Origin: Cenarchaeum symbiont of Oopsacas minuta
GTDB lineage: Archaea; Thermoproteota; Nitrososphaeria; Nitrososphaerales; Nitrosopumilaceae
Reading direction: 5' to 3'
Assembly (NCBI GenBank): GCA_029948415.1
Contig: JAJIZT010000001.1
Location: 98,457-162,456, forward strand
Length of the DNA: 64,000 bases
The notes beneath the pieces were generated by a model, which did no database searches, was not told the origin of the DNA, and worked only from the letters and a program-made list of their open reading frames with translations. The position numbers and the translations under genes were made by a program. Shown here one piece after another: positions 15,669 to 24,695 of this stretch. The first letter of the stretch is position 1. Every line of letters begins with the position of its first letter.

Positions 15669-16965
15669 AGTACAGTTTGATGGCTATATCTTCATCCTTT
15701 GCACCCACTATTACAGCCGAGCCACGATTCATAAAGCTGACAGATACATCATCGGTACGCAGTGAAAGTCCCATGTCTCCTTGTTTTTCCACACGAAAGC
15801 CACGCAAGGTAGCAGTCTGACTCACCTTTGGAATATCGAGTGCAAATGTCTCTGGAGGTGTAAGCGAGAATGTACGTTTACCTCTATTACGCCCACACAT
15901 CTCTTCGATCATCATTACCTTGGGTACGGTAAGATCTTCTTTGCCATTACCGCATACTGGGCATTCTTGTTGGCGAAACGTGCGTGTAAATGAAAAATCC
16001 AAGTTTTCCAAATCAATGTGCAGTATACGATCAGATAGGCTGGGTTTTTTACCCAAGATGATCTTTACTGCCTCTGTCACTTGTATTGCTCCTACAATGG
16101 ATAGTATCGGTGGGTGTACGCCCTCTATGGAACATGTAGGCATCGAGTCCTCATCTAGTGCTGGAAACATGCAGTGATAGCATGCGGATTGATCTGGCAT
16201 TATAGTAAATACCTGTCCGGTTATTCCCACTGCAGCTCCTGTAACAAATGGTATCTTTTGTTTGCTGCACGCCCTGTTTAACGAGTATCTAGCATTTACA
16301 CTATCTAGTGCGTCAATTACCACATCGCATCCTTTAGTTACTTCAAATGCAGTATGATCGTTTATTGATACAGGAAAGACCTCTATCTTGCATTCAGAGT
16401 TCATTTTTTTGAGTTTGTTGGCAGCAGCTTCAACTTTTACTTTGCCCACATCAGATTCATCAAAGAGTATCTGTCGATGTAGGTTTGAGAGTTCTACAAC
16501 ATCACGATCGATGATTCTTAAAGTTCCGATGCCCATTGCTGTCAGACGTGAGATTATCGGATGTCCAAGTCCTCCAACACCTATGACACATACGCGGGCA
16601 TTACGCAATTTTATCTGACCATTGTAGCCAATCTCTTCAAGCATTATTTGTCGTGAATATCTATCCATCTCTTTGGCAGACATCTCTTGTCCTCCAGCCA
16701 CTGCTGGAAGTATATAGACATCATCATCATCAGAGAGTGTGGATTTTAATCCATCACCAAACTTTGAATTTTTTCCGTTTATGTACACGTTGATGAGCGA
16801 ACGGGGTTTACCTGGAGACTCCATAACGCGGCGTTCAAAGTCCTCTCCCATGACCTTGCAGGCATGTGCAAACGCGTCATTTAGATTTGCAACATCTAGT
16901 TTGAGTTTTTTCTCCCCTCTGCCAGAATTTAGCACCGATGGGATGGTAAGCGTGATCTTTGGCAT
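15643..16965 (-). CDS. MoaD/ThiS-like domain fused to an E1-like (MoeB/ThiF) activating enzyme
   Basis: 440 aa in three parts. Residues 1-92 are a ubiquitin-fold MoaD-like domain ending in VAGG (Gly-Gly at 91-92). Residues 95-345 are an E1-like adenylation domain with GVGGLG near 129, a likely catalytic Cys at 278 in PTCSIEGV, and a zinc site formed by C262, C265, C335 and C338. Residues 346-440 form a C-terminal extension without a clear match. E1 enzymes adenylate the C-terminal Gly of a sulfur carrier, which is then thiocarboxylated or conjugated. The Gly-Gly is internal here, so release by proteolysis or action on a separate carrier must be assumed. It abuts thrC. Confidence 0.88.
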   Translation of the reverse strand: MPKITLTIPSVLNSGRGEKKLKLDVANLNDAFAHACKVMGEDFERRVMESPGKPRSLINVYINGKNSKFGDGLKSTLSDDDDVYILPAVAGGQEMSAKEMDRYSRQIMLEEIGYNGQIKLRNARVCVIGVGGLGHPIISRLTAMGIGTLRIIDRDVVELSNLHRQILFDESDVGKVKVEAAANKLKKMNSECKIEVFPVSINDHTAFEVTKGCDVVIDALDSVNARYSLNRACSKQKIPFVTGAAVGITGQVFTIMPDQSACYHCMFPALDEDSMPTCSIEGVHPPILSIVGAIQVTEAVKIILGKKPSLSDRILHIDLENLDFSFTRTFRQQECPVCGNGKEDLTVPKVMMIEEMCGRNRGKRTFSLTPPETFALDIPKVSQTATLRGFRVEKQGDMGLSLRTDDVSVSFMNRGSAVIVGAKDEDIAIKLYCDLLGRAQ

Positions 16966-18186
16966 TTATTTTATCACCGCTAATAGTTTATTGTCTTTAG
17001 GGGTCACAATCGGTGTAGGTAAAATATCCATTAATGGTTCAGTCGCTTTTAGACCATTGCCAGTAACATAGCATACGACTGTCTCTGTACGGTCTATAAT
17101 TCCCTCCCCTACCATTCTCTGAAGTACCGAGACGGAGACTCCGCCTGCTGGCTCTGTAAATATTCCTTCAGTCTTTGCAAGAATCAGTATGGCATCAAGT
17201 ATCTCTTTATCGGTGGTTTTAGCTGCATAACCATTGTACTGTTTGATTCTCTCTATGACGTATTTACCATCACCTGGATCTCCTATGGCCAGACTCTTTG
17301 CAACTGTCTCTGGTTTTTCTATTGGTTTTACCTCTGAATTATTTTCATATGCATCTACTATTGGAGCGCATCCTTTAGGTTGTGCGGCCGTTACGTGCAT
17401 ATTTTCTACTGTTCCCAAAAGCGATGCAGACTCTAACTCTTCAAATCCTTTGCATATAGCATTAAGCATAGCCCCGCTACCCACAGGTACCACTAGATGA
17501 TCTGGAACTTTCCATCCAAGTTGTTCTGCTGCCTCGTATGCAAGTGTCTTTGATCCCTCTACATAATAAGAGCGCATGTTGATGTTTACAATGCCGATTC
17601 TGCTACGGTCACTGGCCATTGCGGCCATACGGTTTGCATCATCGTATGTACCATCTATTGCATGATATTCTGCACCATATGAGAGAGCTTGTACAATCTT
17701 TGCGTGTTCTATGTCTGCTGGAGCAAATATGTGACATGGTAATCCTGCTTTTGCTGCGTGCGCTGCTGTGGCAGATGCGAGGTTTCCAGTTGATGCACAT
17801 CCTACCGACGAGAGACCAAACTCTATTGATTTTGACACTGCCACTCCAGCAGGACGATCTTTAAATGAAAATGTGGGATTTACCGAATCATTTTTGATGT
17901 AAAGGTTGTCAAGTCCTAATTTGGCTCCAAGTTTTTTAGCGTGTACAAGCGGTGTCATGCCAGCGCTAATATTTACAATGTTTGACTTTTCAAGTATGGG
18001 TAAGAGCTCATGGTATCGCCAGTAAGTCTGTTCTCTGTTTGCAAAGCGATCCTTTTCTATGCGAACTGTTGGATACTTTACGTCAAGTGGACCAAAACAT
18101 TCATCGCATACATAGCGAAATTCTGGAGTATACTCTTTTTTACACTCTCTACACTGTAAGATTATACTCTCTGCCAACCTAATCAT
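16966..18186 (-). CDS. thrC: Threonine synthase (PLP-dependent)
   Basis: 406 aa from the ATG at 18186 (an upstream ATG at 18201 is possible). An N-terminal zinc ribbon (CREC...CDEC) precedes the fold-type II PLP domain: Schiff-base Lys in SFKDRPAG near residue 110, phosphate loop in CASTGNLASATAAHA, and C-terminal GNGLKATEP. It converts O-phosphohomoserine to threonine; thrB in this window supplies the substrate. The tight junction with the MoaD-E1 gene could instead mean a sulfur-incorporating relative (as with CysM/CysO pairs), but the sequence reads as ordinary ThrC. Confidence 0.92.
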   Translation of the reverse strand: MIRLAESIILQCRECKKEYTPEFRYVCDECFGPLDVKYPTVRIEKDRFANREQTYWRYHELLPILEKSNIVNISAGMTPLVHAKKLGAKLGLDNLYIKNDSVNPTFSFKDRPAGVAVSKSIEFGLSSVGCASTGNLASATAAHAAKAGLPCHIFAPADIEHAKIVQALSYGAEYHAIDGTYDDANRMAAMASDRSRIGIVNINMRSYYVEGSKTLAYEAAEQLGWKVPDHLVVPVGSGAMLNAICKGFEELESASLLGTVENMHVTAAQPKGCAPIVDAYENNSEVKPIEKPETVAKSLAIGDPGDGKYVIERIKQYNGYAAKTTDKEILDAILILAKTEGIFTEPAGGVSVSVLQRMVGEGIIDRTETVVCYVTGNGLKATEPLMDILPTPIVTPKDNKLLAVIK

Positions 18187-18221
18187 ACTACCAAATTTCA
18201 CTTATGAGAGATCCTAATATC

Positions 18222-18242
18222 AAGTTAAGTATTACTTAACTT
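18222..18242. promoter_or_regulatory. Perfect 9-bp palindrome between divergent thrC and the 18316 gene
   Basis: AAGTTAAGT-ATT-ACTTAACTT is a perfect inverted repeat with a 3-bp spacer, 35 bp upstream of the thrC start, where the thrC TATA/BRE would be expected. It looks like a dimeric repressor site. A separate TATA tract at about 18250-18262 serves the plus-strand gene. Binding protein unknown. Confidence 0.5.
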
Positions 18243-18315
18243 ATTCATAGATAATATATAAGAAATATTATGAACGGTAGATACAACTAAAAAATGATGT
18301 ATTATTAGACTCTAT

Positions 18316-18729
18316 ATGAATAGAAAAATTGCACTATCAGCGTCAATTGGGATAATAGTGGCAGTCATTGTTGTAAGCACACTATGGACACCACAAGGAC
18401 CAATAAATCTAGATAATGATGAATATCTTTTAGGAGAGAATATTTTCATGAGGGTGCGTGATCTGCAAGCAGACGATCGTGGAAACATTTTGATCTATAC
18501 TCCACTAGATGTACTTCTTACCACAAAACCTTATGATGGATCTCTAGAATCAGATTTTAACTTTTACTTTACTCCAGATACGATCAAACATAAAAAAATC
18601 TGTACTCCAGAAGAGCTCGTTGGAGAGTGGAAGATAGTGTTTGAAGATGAATCATACCCTCCTACATATTTTAAAATAATAGACGAAATTCTCCCAGGTT
18701 TTGAAAAAAATCTAGATGTTGTATGTTAA
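18316..18729 (+). CDS. Membrane-anchored hypothetical protein
   Basis: 137 aa. MNRK then one hydrophobic helix (residues 5-23) and an external acidic domain with two Cys (CTPEE near residue 96 and a C-terminal Cys). The mature region contains FYFTP and WKIVFEDESYPP. No family recognised. Ends 1 nt before the convergent pyrE stop. Confidence 0.65.
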   Translation: MNRKIALSASIGIIVAVIVVSTLWTPQGPINLDNDEYLLGENIFMRVRDLQADDRGNILIYTPLDVLLTTKPYDGSLESDFNFYFTPDTIKHKKICTPEELVGEWKIVFEDESYPPTYFKIIDEILPGFEKNLDVVC

Positions 18730-19308
18730 TCAAAGTTTGTGATTTTTTAAATATCGATCAAGAAAATATTTTTCATCAAAGATGTATAGAAATTTTCCAT
18801 ACTCTTTGATCTTTGCTTTTTGTTCTTTATTTCCTCTGTACACTATGGATAAGAGACATTTTGAATCATATCCTGCAGATTTTACTGCATCTAGTGCTTC
18901 TATAGCAGAGTTACCGCTAGTTATTACATCATCTACAATGGCAACTAAAGTCTGTGGCCTTCCTTCAATACGTTTTTTTGCACCGTGAGATTTTACTTTT
19001 TTACGAACATAAAATGACGAAAGTGTGCATTTTGGATCTTTGATATAGCTTTGCTGTGAGATTGCAGCGGCGATAGATATCGAACCAGATTCAAGACCGC
19101 CTATTGATTTTATTCCTCCAATCTCTAATATCATCTTGTACATGATTCGAGCAATTGCAGCTATGCCTGCAGCATCACCACTAACCTGACGTAGATCAAA
19201 GTAAAAGTGTGACTTTACACCAGAGGCTAGTGTAAAAGGTTCTTTTGAATACGAGATGGCATATTTTTCTATTAGATCTGCTAATTCGGTGCGGTCATCT
19301 TTCATCAA
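18730..19308 (-). CDS. pyrE: Orotate phosphoribosyltransferase
   Basis: 192 aa. The PRPP-binding motif VAIVDDVITSGNS near residue 122 and the N-terminal FTLASGVKSHFYFDLR are characteristic. It makes OMP from orotate and PRPP in UMP synthesis. Downstream of hisI in the same direction with a 30-nt gap, so probably the end of the his transcript. The gap may hold its own start signal. Confidence 0.94.
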   Translation of the reverse strand: MMKDDRTELADLIEKYAISYSKEPFTLASGVKSHFYFDLRQVSGDAAGIAAIARIMYKMILEIGGIKSIGGLESGSISIAAAISQQSYIKDPKCTLSSFYVRKKVKSHGAKKRIEGRPQTLVAIVDDVITSGNSAIEALDAVKSAGYDSKCLLSIVYRGNKEQKAKIKEYGKFLYIFDEKYFLDRYLKNHKL

Positions 19309-19338
19309 GATCTCTTTAGTCAGGTGTTGTATTATCTT

Positions 19339-19674
19339 TTATCGGAGAATGTTGTGAAAGCATGTACCCTTGCCTGTATGACAGGCAGGACCTGACGGGT
19401 CTACTAGATATACTAGTGCGTCAGAATCACAATCTACGAGTATCTCTTTTATTTTTTGAGTGTTGCCAGATTCTTCACCTTTCATCCACAACTTTTTTCT
19501 AGATCTACTCCAAAACCATGAATTGCCAGTTTGTTTGGCACGCTCTAATGCATCTCTGTTAGCATATGCCAAAGTGAGAACTTTGAGTGTTGCAGCATCT
19601 TGTACTATGACTGGTATGATACCATCACCTTTTGTAAAATCGATCTGCTCGATATCTTTTTCCATGTGTGACAT
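19339..19674 (-). CDS. hisI: Phosphoribosyl-AMP cyclohydrolase
   Basis: 111 aa. FWSRSRKKLWMKGEESGN near residue 53 and the metal-binding DCDSDAL and GPACHTG near residues 84 and 96 are typical of HisI, without a fused HisE domain. Third-step enzyme of histidine synthesis. Starts at 19674 or the Met at 19665. Between hisF and pyrE. Confidence 0.95.
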   Translation of the reverse strand: MSHMEKDIEQIDFTKGDGIIPVIVQDAATLKVLTLAYANRDALERAKQTGNSWFWSRSRKKLWMKGEESGNTQKIKEILVDCDSDALVYLVDPSGPACHTGKGTCFHNILR

Positions 19675-19702
19675 ATGATGTGATAGCGTTATAAGTACAA
19701 AT

Positions 19703-20503
19703 CTATAATCTTATAGATATGCCTTGTTTTTGTAAAAATTGCTTTACTGCATTTACACCATACGAATCATAGTGAAAGATTGATGCTGCTAATGCTGCAT
19801 CCGCACCCGAATCCTTTAGCACATCAGCCATATGTTGGATGGTTCCGCATCCTCCAGAGGCGACAACTGGTACTGGGACGGCTTTTGAGATGGCTTTTGT
19901 CAAAGTGATTTCATATCCATCTTTTGTTCCGTCCGCATCGATGCTTGTAATCAATATCTCACCTGCACCCATCGAGGCAGCTTTACTAGCCCAAGCTATG
20001 GCGTCAATACCAGTAGATTTTTTTCCACCATACGTAAAAACTTCATACCAAAAAGTTTTCCCATCTTTTTCAAAAATTGTGACATCTTTGGAATCAGCAT
20101 AATTTCGCTTTGCGTCGATTGCCGCCACAACGCACTGTTTGCCAAATATCTCCATTAGCTCAGTTAGCAGGTGCGGGTTTTTTACAGCTCCTGTGTTTAC
20201 TCCAACTTTATCTGCACCCGAGAGTAGTATGTCTCTTGCATGTTGAATCTCTCCAACTCCACCACCAACGGTAAATGGTATGTCTATTACTTTGGCAATA
20301 TTTTGTACAAGACTCTTTAATGTCTCGCGACCTTGTTCTGATGCGGTTATATCTAAAAAGACGAGCTCATCTGCACCATCATCACTATATTTTTTTGCAA
20401 GATCTACTGGATCTCCAGCATCACGCAACGAACCAAAGTGTAGTCCTTTTACGACGCGTCCTTTTGATACGTCAAGGCACGGTATTATTCTCTTTGTCAG
20501 CAT
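19703..20503 (-). CDS. hisF: Imidazole glycerol phosphate synthase cyclase subunit
   Basis: 266 aa (beta/alpha)8 barrel. Catalytic Asp residues fit PCLDVSKGRVVKG near residue 11 and AIDAK near residue 130. It condenses PRFAR with ammonia from HisH to form IGP and AICAR. Overlaps the hisA end by 7 nt. Confidence 0.96.
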   Translation of the reverse strand: MLTKRIIPCLDVSKGRVVKGLHFGSLRDAGDPVDLAKKYSDDGADELVFLDITASEQGRETLKSLVQNIAKVIDIPFTVGGGVGEIQHARDILLSGADKVGVNTGAVKNPHLLTELMEIFGKQCVVAAIDAKRNYADSKDVTIFEKDGKTFWYEVFTYGGKKSTGIDAIAWASKAASMGAGEILITSIDADGTKDGYEITLTKAISKAVPVPVVASGGCGTIQHMADVLKDSGADAALAASIFHYDSYGVNAVKQFLQKQGISIRL

Positions 20504-21209
20504 TCTGCTATGGCCTCTCGTATGCTAATCTTGTTTTCATATAGCGCCTTGCCTAGCATTACTCCATAGGCACCGCATTCTTTTACGAGCTGTACGTCTT
20601 TTATTCCAGATATGCCCCCACTTGCGATGGTTTTAGCACCTGTTGCAACCACGGCGCGCAGACCATCTATATCTGGACCTTCCATAGTACCGTCACAAGA
20701 AACGTTTGTTAGAAGAAAATGGGTAAATCCCATACGCATAAACTGTCCACTCCCTTTAGCAGATCTACTCCAGTACTTGACTGCCAACCGTTTATCACGA
20801 TGATGCCATCACGATGATCTACTGATATTATTAGGCGATCTGTTCCGTATTTAGAGCGTGCTTTTTCTAGAGCATGATGATCCTCAAATGCCAAGGTACC
20901 TAGTACAAGACAGTCTGCACACGATGCAGCTTTGTCAAGAATTTTGGCGTTACGTAAACCGCCAGCGATCTCTACTGGCACATCTACTGTTGTTGCAATC
21001 TCTTTGATCAGATTCAAGTTGGAGCCACGACCTAGTGTCGCATCTAGATCCACTATATGCAACATATCTGCTCCTTCTTTGGCCCACCGTTTTGCCATCG
21101 CCACTGGGTCATCTCCGTATATGGTAGATTCTTTTGGATTACCACGTAATAACCGCACAACCTTGCCGTCCATTATATCAACTGCAGCTATTGCCTTCAT
21201 TTTTGACAC
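20497..21209 (-). pseudogene. hisA: ProFAR isomerase with a one-base frameshift
   Basis: The N-terminal part (from 21209) reads normally through VDIMDGKVVRLLRG, EIAGGLRN and SVDHRDG to GVDLLKG, then the frame goes astray and stops near 20709. From about 20750 the second half continues in another frame as FMRMGFTHFLLTNVS, then DGTMEGPD, IASGGISG and YGVMLGKALYE down to 20497. One missing base around 20742-20750 explains it, joining LLKGV to QFMRMGF. The other his genes around it are intact, so a sequencing error or a very recent mutation is more likely than old decay. It overlaps hisH (13 nt) and hisF (7 nt). Confidence 0.9.
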
Positions 21210-21808
21210 TCTCGCAAAAAGTTTTCAAGTATAATCTTTCCAACATGTCCGGATTTTTCTGGATGAAATTGTGTTCCATATAACAAACCCGATTCCACGA
21301 TTGCTGGTACTTTAATTCCGTAATCTGTAGTGGCAGTTACGATTCGTGGGTCTTTTGGGTTTGTATAATACGAGTGCACAAAATATGCCCAAATTTTTTT
21401 GTCATTTATTCCCGACAAAAGTTTAGAGTCCCCACACGTCTCTAGATTGTTCCATCCCATGTGTGGCACTTTTATCATATTTGGTAACAAGATCACTTCT
21501 CCTTTCATTGCGGCAAATCCAGGCTCTTTTCCCTCCTGACTATGCTCAAAGTACATCTCCATGCCAAGACAAATTCCCAATACAGGAATGGATGCTCCGA
21601 TGCGCTCTTTGAATGTAATTTCCGAGTTACCACATATACTACGTACAGCTGGATCAAAATTACCTACACCAGGAAGCAAAAGGCCAGAGATGGTACTTGT
21701 ATCTTTAAGATCATCTATTACTATGACTTTTGCTCCGCATCGTTCCAAAGCGTTTTTCAAACTGAATATGTTACTTGCGCCATAGTCAAATATTGCCACA
21801 CGTGACAA
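21197..21808 (-). CDS. hisH: Imidazole glycerol phosphate synthase glutaminase subunit
   Basis: 203 aa class I glutamine amidotransferase: oxyanion-loop GVGNFD, nucleophile Cys in GICLGMEMYF near residue 81, and the His-Glu pair in FHPEKSG near residue 182. It feeds ammonia to HisF. It sits 2 nt downstream of hisB. Confidence 0.96.
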   Translation of the reverse strand: MSRVAIFDYGASNIFSLKNALERCGAKVIVIDDLKDTSTISGLLLPGVGNFDPAVRSICGNSEITFKERIGASIPVLGICLGMEMYFEHSQEGKEPGFAAMKGEVILLPNMIKVPHMGWNNLETCGDSKLLSGINDKKIWAYFVHSYYTNPKDPRIVTATTDYGIKVPAIVESGLLYGTQFHPEKSGHVGKIILENFLRECQK

Positions 21809-21810
21809 TC

Positions 21811-22407
21811 TTAATCCACCATCTTGCCCTTTGTGCTTGGTATTCCTTTTTGCTTGGAATCAAAGGACATAGCTTGACGTAGTGCAACTGCAAGTGATTT
21901 TATAGCAGACTCCACCTTGTGATGATCGTTTTTACCGTCCTTTACGGTTACATGTATGCAGCTATTCATATTGATCAAAAGTGATTGGAAAAAGTGTTCT
22001 AGATCCTCCTTTGAAACTTTTTCAATGTTAGATCGTTTTAGCGACAGCGAGATGACTGAAAACTGTCGGCGAACCAAATCTACAGAAGCCTCTGCTAATG
22101 CCTCATCCATTGGTATCGATGCATGTCCAAACCGCGTGATGCCAGATCTCTTATCAAGGGCTTTATCTATGGCAGATCCTATCGTAATGGCCACATCTTC
22201 CACCAAATGGTGTTCTATGTTGTCTTTAGATACTGCGTTTATCTTTAGATCCATCATTGCATGTTTTGTAAATGCGATAATCATGTGGTCAATAAAACTG
22301 ATTCCCGTAGATGCTGAAACTCTGCCAGAACCATCAAGATTTATGGATACTGTCACAGTCGTCTCGCCGGTCGTACGTTTTACGGTTTTTTTTCTCGAGG
22401 TTACCAT
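21811..22407 (-). CDS. hisB: Imidazoleglycerol-phosphate dehydratase
   Basis: 198 aa, monofunctional. Metal-binding EHHLVED near residue 66 and a second His motif near HDHHK (residue 158 region, in KNDHHKVESA) identify it. Catalyses IGP dehydration. First gene of the visible his cluster hisB-H-A-F-I-pyrE. Confidence 0.95.
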   Translation of the reverse strand: MVTSRKKTVKRTTGETTVTVSINLDGSGRVSASTGISFIDHMIIAFTKHAMMDLKINAVSKDNIEHHLVEDVAITIGSAIDKALDKRSGITRFGHASIPMDEALAEASVDLVRRQFSVISLSLKRSNIEKVSKEDLEHFFQSLLINMNSCIHVTVKDGKNDHHKVESAIKSLAVALRQAMSFDSKQKGIPSTKGKMVD

Positions 22408-22458
22408 ACACCATTACATCTTGACGGTTGATTTAATGTATTCGTATCGTTTGTGCAG

Positions 22459-22722
22459 TTATTCTACAAGTGAATGATATAGTATGCGAGCCGAGACCGA
22501 ATTGCCATGCATTGATTTTAACTTGAAGCCAGGACGTGGTACTAGATACATTACACGATTGTTTGTATGAGTTGCTAAGACAGTACAGAATTCTGTTGGA
22601 CATACTAGTAAATCCTTACCAAACCATTGTAGTACACCATGGTTCATTTTTTTATAGTATGCAGGTTTTAGTGGAACCTTGCAGACTGGACACATCTCCC
22701 GTTTTTTCACTTGTTTTAGCAT
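22459..22722 (-). CDS. Zinc-ribbon hypothetical protein
   Basis: 87 aa. CPVC near residue 11 and CPTEFC near residue 41 can form a zinc site; the remainder is basic (KKMNHG, PRPGFKLKS). Family not recognised. Upstream of the his cluster and possibly separately transcribed. Confidence 0.65.
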   Translation of the reverse strand: MLKQVKKREMCPVCKVPLKPAYYKKMNHGVLQWFGKDLLVCPTEFCTVLATHTNNRVMYLVPRPGFKLKSMHGNSVSARILYHSLVE

Positions 22723-22798
22723 AAAATTTATCGGCCATCTAGATAATTAAAAGAATTAATCATATAAAATTTTGAAAATAGTCAATATTTTTAACATA

Positions 22799-23842
22799 TT
22801 ATTTTGGGGCAGAATTGACGGTTCCTACGTTTGCCTTGTTTTTATATTTTGAAAGTGCTAATTTTACAAGCAAAAACCATGTTATCGCTATAGGGACATA
22901 GTATGTGGCAACACGCCAGCCTATTACTGATTTCCAAATATCCGAGTGCCCTGTTATATCCAAATTGAATATATCTGCGTTTGTAAGAAACGCCACAATT
23001 CCAAACTCAGCAAGACCTGAACCGCCCACCGTAATAGGCAAATTTCCTATTGCATTTGCTCCCATTACTGCCATTACAGAATCAAATGCGCCCAATACGT
23101 AACCAGTTCCAAGAGTAATTATAAAAAATGATATACCATATAAAATCCAAGAAACCATTGATGCGGTAAGGGATACTAGAAATACTTTTTTTGCCTTTGT
23201 CGTATGCATGTTGTTTCGGCTCATATAACAAATGTCATTCATCCAAACATTTGCATCCTCTACAATTTTTGCTGCTTTTTTCTTGCCGATTTTTATTAAA
23301 AGTTTTTTTATCACAATAGGAGTTTGAAATGTACGTTTAGATGACAAAAAGAATAGTGTTACCCAAAGTGCGGTTATCGGTATACTTGTTCCTAATACTA
23401 CAGCAGCAACTACATATGCACCGTTTACTAGAGCGATAATTCCTGCAATAACTGAGAGTGTTCCAGCGGCCAACACTTCAGTTACAATATCCAAAATGGC
23501 AACCCATGTAGCCTGTGAAGTTTTTACATTTTTTTTGTGAAGATAATAGATTACCACAAGTTCAGCTCCTACAAACATCGGGGTTGTAAATTTTATAAAT
23601 TCACTTCCCATGCGCACTCCTACTAGTTTTTTAATGCTGTCAAAAGAATTTCCAATGTAAGAACGGGCAATATAAGCAAATTTTATACCTTGTAATGCCA
23701 GTTTTGCCATTACGGCGATGATCGCTCCTACAAACGGCCAAAGACCAACTGCTAGAACATCATCAATGCCGATCTCAAATTGTAAGGCTATTGCCAATAT
23801 AGGCACAAGCGTAACGGGTATGGCGATCAGTCTCCAGTTCAT
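22799..23842 (-). CDS. UPF0104/lysylphosphatidylglycerol-synthase-type membrane protein
   Basis: 347 aa, about eight membrane segments. The N-terminal helices, the conserved middle PMFVGAELVVIYYLHKK and the late NLPITVGGSGLAEFG motif match the COG0392 / LPG synthase transmembrane family, which includes flippase-like domains for lipids. No catalytic aminoacyl-transfer domain follows, so a flippase or lipid-handling role is inferred. Confidence 0.82.
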   Translation of the reverse strand: MNWRLIAIPVTLVPILAIALQFEIGIDDVLAVGLWPFVGAIIAVMAKLALQGIKFAYIARSYIGNSFDSIKKLVGVRMGSEFIKFTTPMFVGAELVVIYYLHKKNVKTSQATWVAILDIVTEVLAAGTLSVIAGIIALVNGAYVVAAVVLGTSIPITALWVTLFFLSSKRTFQTPIVIKKLLIKIGKKKAAKIVEDANVWMNDICYMSRNNMHTTKAKKVFLVSLTASMVSWILYGISFFIITLGTGYVLGAFDSVMAVMGANAIGNLPITVGGSGLAEFGIVAFLTNADIFNLDITGHSDIWKSVIGWRVATYYVPIAITWFLLVKLALSKYKNKANVGTVNSAPK

Positions 23843-23936
23843 GACATCATATTACCTTTGACAAATAAAAGCTAAAGCTCAAATCATCATGCATGAGCCT
23901 CCTTGTTAAAATACAAGCAATGGATGTTTTAAGATA

Positions 23937-24695
23937 TTGAAAATTATCTTTATAGCTGGCACGGCCGGATCCGGTAAATCAACCTTGGTTACAAGGATCA
24001 AAGAGCATTATACGAAGAGTGGATCTTTTCCAGCGATTTTAAATCTAGACCCAGGGGTAGAAGATACACTATATGCTCCCGATATTGATATACGCGATCA
24101 TATAGACGTGGTTTCCCTGATGAGACAACATAAACTTGGTCCAAACGGTGCACTGGTAATGGCAAGCGATCTTGTAGCCTCAAAGCTAGATGTCATACAA
24201 AACGAATCAAACACGATAAATCCAGACTATCTCATAGTGGATACGCCAGGTCAAATCGAACTCTTTGCGTACAGAAATAGCGGACCTTACATTATAGAAA
24301 ATCTAGAAGCAGAAGAAAAAGTTGGGATCTTTATGTATGATGGTAAATTAATTACCAATCCAACAAACTTTGTTTCCATATCGATGCTAGCAACTTCTGT
24401 TAGGCTAAGGTTAGGTATGTCAATGATAAACGTACTAAGCAAACAGGATTTAATTACAGATATGATAGACGAGATTATAAAATGGTCTTCAAATCTACCT
24501 GCATTGGAAAATGCCATAGCTTCAAGTACCGATGGTGAATCATATTCACTTGTATCAAACGTACTTCGTGGACTCAACTTGGGTGGACTTTCACAAGGAC
24601 TAATTCCTATATCTAGTGTTACTGGCACGGGTATGATAAATTTGGAGATGGCTCTTAGTAGAATCATCAATCTAGGCGAGGAGATTGAAGACTGA
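23937..24695 (+). CDS. GPN-loop GTPase
   Basis: 252 aa, TTG start. Walker A GTAGSGKST near residue 10, LDPGVE, and the namesake GPN loop in KLGPNGAL near residue 66, followed by VDTPGQIE as the G3 motif. Eukaryotic relatives help assemble RNA polymerase II; the archaeal role is less clear. Its stop codon shares one base with the thrB start, so the two are coupled. Confidence 0.92.
   Translation: MKIIFIAGTAGSGKSTLVTRIKEHYTKSGSFPAILNLDPGVEDTLYAPDIDIRDHIDVVSLMRQHKLGPNGALVMASDLVASKLDVIQNESNTINPDYLIVDTPGQIELFAYRNSGPYIIENLEAEEKVGIFMYDGKLITNPTNFVSISMLATSVRLRLGMSMINVLSKQDLITDMIDEIIKWSSNLPALENAIASSTDGESYSLVSNVLRGLNLGGLSQGLIPISSVTGTGMINLEMALSRIINLGEEIED

Noticed and set aside
20497-20787. 96-aa frame as a separate gene
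   Set aside because: It is the C-terminal half of hisA in a shifted frame.
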